Below the pieces are notes generated by a model that searched no databases, was not told the DNA's origin, and was given only the letters and a program-made list of their open reading frames with translations. From Mercenaria mercenaria (lineage: Eukaryota; Mollusca; Bivalvia; Venerida; Veneridae), in NCBI RefSeq assembly GCF_021730395.1, contig NC_069366.1, forward strand, positions 68,825,001-68,889,000: DNA of 64,000 nucleotides. The letters are read 5' to 3'. Positions 58,797-64,000 of this stretch are shown in pieces (positions within the stretch are counted from its first letter, which is position 1; each line of letters opens with the position of its first letter). The translations under genes and the position numbers were made by a program.

Positions 58797-59063
58797 GGGC
58801 CTCCGTGGCAGAGTGGTTAAGGTCGCTGACTTCAAATCACTTGCCCCTCATCGATGTGTGTTCGAGCCTCACTTGGGACGTTGGATTCTTTATGTGAGGA
58901 AGCCATCCAACTGGCTTACGGAGGGTTGGTGATTCTAACCAGGTACCCGCTCGTGATGAAATAATGCACAGAGGGGCACCTGGGGTCTTCCTCCACTATC
59001 AAAGCTGGAAAGTCGCCATATGACCTATCATGTGTCGGTGCGACGTTAAATCCAAAACAAAAC
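58797..59063 (+). mobile_element. tRNA-derived SINE, family 2, full length
   Basis: Head GGGGCCTCCGTGGCAGAGTG with A box TGGCAGAGTGG and B box TGTTCGAGCC at tRNA (Leu/Ser-like) spacing. The body contains GATGAAATAATGCACAGAGG. The 3' end TGTCGGTGCGACGTTAAATC is followed by CAAAACAAAA. This is the best preserved SINE in the window; its relative is at 12778-13028. Confidence 0.92.
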
Positions 59064-59494
59064 TTGCCTAAGCCTCTCATTTTTCACATATTTTATTCCC
59101 AGTAATACATGTACAGATTAAGTACAAACATTGTAGTTTGAACAAGATAATTAGGAAAGGATAAGAATGAAACACACAATCTTACAGAATTCTTCTCCTT
59201 AATGTTTTTTTTTTTTTTTTTTTTTTGAAATCTTTTGTGAATAAAACGTTTTTATTTTCAATGTTGTCGTGTGTTTCGATTTTAATTTGTATGTTTTCGT
59301 AAGTTTTGAATAAAGTTGTGTTTAATTATGTTTTCAAAGTCTGATGTCGTTTCATTGCAATAATAACACTAATATTGCTTTATTGTACCTAAAACAGACA
59401 GAAATCAGAATTTAATCGTAATTTGTAATGATAATCTGCCATTCAATATGGACAAAATCGTATCAAAATATTTGCAGTAAGTAGTATAATCGGA
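59064..59494. other. AT-rich spacer with T run
   Basis: Contains a T run of about 20 at 59206-59226; no other feature. Confidence 0.4.
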
Positions 59495-59842
59495 AGCAAG
59501 ACTTTTTGACCCCTTGACACCTTGACCCCTACCAAAATAAGATGACACCTTGACCCCTAGACACTTTGTCCCCTATTTTCATTTTTTTTTCATAGTGACA
59601 CTTTGACCCCTTATTTATTTTTTATTTATTTGCTTGGTTTTTGTGAAAAATTTACATGTTATATATGTCTATGTGGCACAGTGCATATTTATAGTTAGTA
59701 TGTAGCGTTTTTGTTGAATATTGACAGATAAATTATGATATAATGGTAAGTATAAATGCTGTATTAAAATATAGAATTACTTTGAATCAAAGAAATCATT
59801 GATTTCAATTTGTATGTAAAAGGGCAAATTTGCAATTAGTAA

Positions 59843-59917
59843 GAGGAAGTAACAGAGAATCAGGATGGTATCTCCTGTGACGAGTGTGAAAATAGACTCG
59901 TAGAACATGTCAGTCAG
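59843..59917 (+). other. Exon-like open stretch encoding a CxxC motif
   Basis: Open in the frame EEVTENQDGISCDECENRLV and on to EHVSQ, ending exactly at a good donor (CAG|GTAAGA). An AG acceptor lies just upstream (59840-59842 region). The acidic, CxxC-bearing peptide looks coding, but no further exon was joined. It could be a piece of the transposase gene of element S3 or of a host gene. Confidence 0.3.
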
Positions 59918-60397
59918 GTAAGAGTAAAAAGTTGGCTATATATAACTATATAACTATGGTTATACTAATATTTAACTTAAGTCAAATTGATATCGTATTT
60001 TGTAAATCAATTTGTGTACCTGGACTGCATTGTCTAATTAACGTTTTTTCATAATAAATTGAATCTGACTTATTTATTTGAGTAGTGTCGAAATTACACA
60101 TATTAATTTTGGCTATGTTTGATATGATGTTGGAATGAATGCATTTATTTTCCACTGAGCTATAAATATTGTAAGATTTTTGGGAAAACTCAAGGACATA
60201 TATTTTATGACACAAATTTTACATTATAACATGTTTTGTTGCATTAAAAGATGTCAATGATTTTATAAAATTTACTAAGTGTAATAGTACTGTAGTTATT
60301 GCAATCAGAACAGATGGAATATCAAGAATGTGTTTGTTGATTTATTAATGTAAATATACATTTGTTGAGGATAAAATTTCACTAATAAGATATGTAA

Positions 60398-60585
60398 TAG
60401 TTATAGTATGTGTGAGAGTGTGTTACCAGGATATATCAGAGCTAGGGGTACATCGAGGGTATTTTTCTCTGCACATATCGTCGAGGCCGGTAGGCCGAGA
60501 CAGATATGTGAAGAGAAAAATAACGAGATGTACCCCTAGCTCTGATATATCCTGGTAACACACGAGCACTACATATTATAACTGT
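60398..60585. repeat. Long palindrome with GC-rich apex (P3)
   Basis: The arms pair GTGTGTTACCAGGATATATC with its exact complement, then AGAGCTAGGGGTACATCG with TGTACCCCTAGCTCT. Outer parts (AGTTATAGTATGTG / CTACATATTATAACT) pair less well. The apex is GAGGCCGGTAGGCCGAG. The inner arms (CACATATC / GATATGTG) also pair. Roughly 165-190 bp, no ORF. Confidence 0.88.
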
Positions 60586-61053
60586 TTTATCGCATAGTTT
60601 ATCATTAAAATTTATATATTATTTTCATTTAAATTTGTTTATTATTATTTTTACTATTTTGATTCCCTTTCTGCGCCTCGCTGACTGAAACACTAAAACT
60701 TCTGTTTTAGAAAATGTGTTCCCCAGATAAAAGTACCCAACAAATTTCTGCATTGGTTTTAAATCTTTGCATTTCATTGGCCAGACATATTGTAAAACTT
60801 GTTGTTTTGTTTGTAAAAAAAATCTAAGAAAAAGAAACATTTGAGAAATCTCAGAATTTCATATATTTCATGTATTTCTGAATTTGGCAATAACTATCAA
60901 GGAGAAATATTCTAGTTTATTTATTCTTTTACTTTATAAATGTAGGTGTTTGTGACAATTCTTTCTCTGTGAACTGTAAATTGGAGCTAAAATCATCTTT
61001 TCTTTGAGAGGAAAAAATTATACTCCCTTGATAGGACCTCAATAGAGAAAAAG

Positions 61054-61160
61054 TGTTCCGATATATATCGGAACAGTTTTACTCTGCTGATATATATCGG
61101 AACACTTTTTTTCTTATGAAACTCCATAGAGATTTCCGTGTTGATATATATCGCAACAGT
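61054..61160. repeat. GATATATATCGGAACA palindrome cluster
   Basis: A perfect 22-bp palindrome with half-site TGTTCCGATAT lies at 61054-61075. Further GATATATATCGGAACA and GATATATATCGCAACA copies lie at about 61089 and 61143. Inside element S3. Confidence 0.75.
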
Positions 61161-61505
61161 TTTGTAAGATATCAGCACAGTTTTGTAGTAATAGTGTGTG
61201 TTACTATGTATAACATGCTGCAAAGATCAAAGGAAAATTGCCGCACTATGCGATAAGAACAATTAAAGTCTATGAATGAATAACATTATATTAGCATTTC
61301 ATTTTCTGTTTATCAATTTTTCAATGTATTTTCATAAAAATGATATTTCAATATTGAATTAATTTCAAATATAAAATTTTTCAAAAATAACAATTACAAT
61401 TATTCTTCAAACACATTATCAAATTTATCTATCATTTAATTTATTGTTTAAAGGCATACTTGAACTCCATCAATAGGGTGATGATTGGATTACACAACAA
61501 CAACA

Positions 61506-61814
61506 ACATTTATTCAGCAATTAAGCATTTTTATAAATGCTTCTAGCCTAAACAGAGTTGACATGTAGAGAGACATATTTAACATTTAATATAATAATAC
61601 AGATACTGAGAGAAGCTTTGCAAGATTATTATTATTACATCCAGAACATTCTAACATACAATAACTATGTTAGATGGAAAAATGGTGTTGCTTCTAAAAT
61701 GAAACTAACTTTCAATATCTTGTCTTAGTTTATTCGCAAAATAAATAAATTTTGAGAGATTTAGTAATTCCTTTCTATTTTCCGTAGACATCAAATTATC
61801 AAATTTATTTAGAG
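61506..61814 (-). mobile_element. LINE 3' end with (TTG)n tail and 14-bp target duplication
   Basis: On the minus strand the ORF2 C-terminus reads NRKELLNLSKFIYFANKLRQ and then a stop, followed by a 3' UTR and a (TTG)n tail (61506-61520 as AAC). TGATTGGATTACAC flanks both sides (61492-61505 and 61815-61828), an exact 14-bp target-site duplication. The insertion is heavily 5' truncated (about 309 bp). Confidence 0.85.
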
Positions 61815-62481
61815 TGATTGGATTACACACTTATTGAGGGGTGATAATTGGATTACACTACACTGTAAACTGACATGTGCCCCTAATTACTCTAATCTAG
61901 GTACAATACAATAAACATGTGTCCTTTAAGTGTTACCTAATGGGGTCTCACCTTCACAACATATAATTAGTAGGTATATTAATTGAAATATATGGTGTTA
62001 AAGGAAATCAGGCTAATATTTTATGAAAATATCTTAATATCAAAATATTTTATTTTTATCTTAGTTGAATTTTAATTAAAAGTTGGATAGTGAATTAATT
62101 TTACAGAAAATGTGAGCAAAACATCAAAGTGATTTAATTAATCATAATAATTCAATAATCTTACACACATTTATATACTGATGCAACTTCTTTGATGCAG
62201 CACAAGTGCACCCTATTTCCTTTCGTAAAAGTGGTACCTTAATCAAAAAATTTCAGTTTAAAATATGTTGATGAAATGAATAAACGGCTTAATTTATAAA
62301 TATGGTATTTAATATGTCTTAATTAAGATAGAGATTTTCTTGAAAGTTTATAAAGCTCCAATTACCACTATGTTGATCATAACCTATAGCAATGATGTTT
62401 AATGATTTAAAGGTAGGCGACTATGTCACCAAATCTTGGCAAAATCTTTTAAACACTTTAAATGCATTTTTATGTTCACAT

Positions 62482-62990
62482 ACGAGGGTGAGATCAAAAG
62501 TAATGCAACCAGTGGTGTTAAATGATAACTAAAGGTTGGATTAAGAAAATCTTTATTTCAGACCTTCAAAGTAATCTCCTTTGACAGATACACAACGTCT
62601 CAATCTTTTAATCCAATCCTTAAAAGCTTCCTGATAGTCTTTTTCAGGTATATCACTAACTTAAAGGAGGTTAAATATGGCGGCCCCCAACTTTTGGCAG
62701 GATGTATATTTTCTGCCTGCAAGCTTTTTTTTGAGATGAGGGGAAAGGAAAAAGTCACAGGGGGCTAGATCCGGAGAATAGGGTGGGTGTTCTAGAACAT
62801 AGAACAGCCTTGTGACTCGAGGCGTTGTCATGTAACAAATGGATGACTCGGATACACCAATGCAATGCAAGGCCTTCTGGCATTTTTGGTGAGCTATACT
62901 TGGTTACTAATTTTTCCATGTAGTTTGGAGAAATGTATCCAAGACTCATCACCGGTTACTACATTCATAAATGTCTTTTGATCCTGAAGA
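62482..62990 (-). mobile_element. Mariner-type DNA transposon remnant
   Basis: One terminal repeat, ACGAGGGTGAGATCAAAAGT, is at 62482. On the minus strand a broken transposase shows the three acidic positions of the mariner catalytic triad: VTGDESWIH near 62950, LLHDNASSH near 62835, and HPPYSPDLAPCDFF near 62770. These blocks lie in different frames, with part of the catalytic core and the whole N-terminal DNA-binding region missing. The other terminal repeat is absent. Dead copy inside element S3. Confidence 0.88.
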
Positions 62991-63535
62991 GTGAAAGAAA
63001 AAATGAATGAAGAGAAAAACATTTAGTTTTAGCGTTACTTGTATTTATTTATAAAAATGTACATTTATGAATAAAGAAGTATACTAATAAATGTGAAGTT
63101 TCAAACAGACAGTTATTTTATTATTTCAATTAGTAAATGAAGTTATTTATATCTAATTACTAACAAGTAATTTCATCTAATTAATTTCTTAGATAATTGC
63201 AAACGCGTGTGAAAAATCATTGTTAATAATACCAACGTGAATAAACCAACACCCATAGAACATATACTTTGTCACCTACTCATAGTCTAGAACTTGGAGA
63301 AGTCCATCAATATAGCTTTTATCAATTACTTACATGCACATTAAGAAATTAAACTGCAGAAAATATGCCCCTAGCCACAAAAAATCTAAGGGGTCAAAGT
63401 GTCAAATAAAAAAAAAGTAGGGGTCAAGGTGTCACTCAAGATAGGGGTCAAAGTGTCACTAAGGGGTCAAGGTGTCATCTTTGGTGAAAAATTTTAAGGG
63501 GTCAAGATATCAAGGGGACAAACCGTCTAACATTC

Positions 63536-64000
63536 GTACAATCTTGTGTGTAAAATCGTAATAAGTCGTTCACTATCATTTCAATAAGGCGTACAATACA
63601 ATACAATACAAAGTACCGCAAACTTGTGTTTAAAATGAAATAACGGATGAATTAAGGTTGAAATCATTATCAATGAAAAAGAAAATACACTAAATTCTTG
63701 TAATGTGACATGCATTCAGAAAATTTGCTTTAATTTTGATAAAACTCATTCAATGTTGGTATGCATCACCTAAACATTCAACGTGTAATCAACTGATATC
63801 ACCTTACCTACCGCTCATATAAGTCATTCTGGACTTATATTGACTGGGAAAGTCTTGAAACATGCCTTTCGAAACACATCTCAAGGAATAAACATACTTT
63901 TATTTGACAATTATCCAAATATCAATCGAAAAAGTTAGACCACGTTTATCATATTTCAACAAATGATTGAAATCACATCGCTATTTCCGTTTTGGTTGTT
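63536..64000. other. Right-edge stretch, nothing recognised
   Basis: AT-rich with a short ACAAT repeat (63590-63612); no exon recognised. Confidence 0.4.

Larger units (their letters stand above)
59495..63535. mobile_element. 4-kb element with inverted GACACCTTGACCCCT arrays (S3)
   Basis: The left array (59505-59615) has GACACCTTGACCCCTA-type motifs five or six times. The right array (63385-63525) has the complement (TAGGGGTCAAGGTGTC) six times. The flanking ends CAAGACTTTTTGACCCC and GGGGACAAACCGTCTAA are weak inverted repeats. The interior holds an exon-like stretch (59843-59917), palindrome P3, TATATA palindromes, a LINE tail and a mariner fragment, so the element is old or much invaded. 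No intact transposase was found. Confidence 0.62.

Noticed and set aside
60625-60840. 71-aa minus-strand frame beginning MFLFLRFFLQ
   Set aside because: No splice context, no recognised motif, and location inside repeat element S3.

Overview
The window looks like nuclear DNA of a bivalve mollusc, probably a venerid-type clam. It is AT-rich, with intron-split animal genes. It is packed with repeats typical of bivalves: tandem-repeat-bearing 'pearl'/Helentron-like elements carrying CCTTGACCTTTGA blocks, tRNA-derived SINEs ending in a CGACGTTAAA tail, decayed LINEs, foldback elements and many non-autonomous inverted-repeat elements. The species is an inference from repeat content and protein similarity. 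I saw no retrovirus, LTR element, Polinton or other virus-derived element.

Five host genes can be read with consistent splice sites. (1) The 5' part of a D-aspartate/D-amino-acid oxidase gene on the minus strand (four exons between 3851 and 727), running off the left edge. (2) A complete three-exon cytochrome P450 of the CYP1/CYP17-like kind on the plus strand (12050-18381, 504 aa). (3) Nested in intron 1 of that P450, on the opposite strand, a small secreted protein of 99 aa made of two six-cysteine pacifastin/VWC-like modules (16158-14292), with its own TATA box and non-coding first exon. (4) A complete ten-exon secreted zinc carboxypeptidase of family M14A (23160-32946, 421 aa) with all catalytic residues. 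(5) A single-exon POLR3K gene (RNA polymerase III subunit, 108 aa) on the minus strand at 52194-51868. A broken protein-kinase-like pseudogene lies at about 19640-20330. These genes form no operon or pathway cluster. The carboxypeptidase and the cysteine-rich protein are both predicted to be secreted.

Repeats fill most of the rest. From 1 to 9 kb there are two copies of a 236-237 bp near-perfect foldback, a LINE fragment and a palindrome. From 10 to 33 kb, SINEs, a 24-nt G run, an element with inverted arrays of TTTGC-type motifs, and a roughly 1.5 kb minisatellite inside carboxypeptidase intron 7. From 33 to 50 kb lies a dense block of pearl/Helentron-like elements, some inserted into one another or joined head to tail. 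Inside this block is a nested series of inverted-repeat elements (38985-48166), in which at least four terminal inverted repeat pairs close in mirror order like Russian dolls. From 53 to 63.5 kb there are two more elements with inverted subterminal motif arrays, a jockey/CR1-like LINE, a SINE, a mariner fragment and a LINE tail with clear target-site duplications.

The most interesting signals are: the nested inverted-repeat series; the compensating changes in the 5' hairpins and subterminal inverted repeats of the pearl-like elements; the repeated design of long elements bounded by inverted arrays of short motifs; unrelated long palindromes sharing a GC-rich apex (GAG-GGC-GCA-GCCC-GAG type); and the antisense nested cysteine-rich gene. 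All coordinates were read by eye; exon edges rest on GT/AG signals, reading phase and protein similarity.
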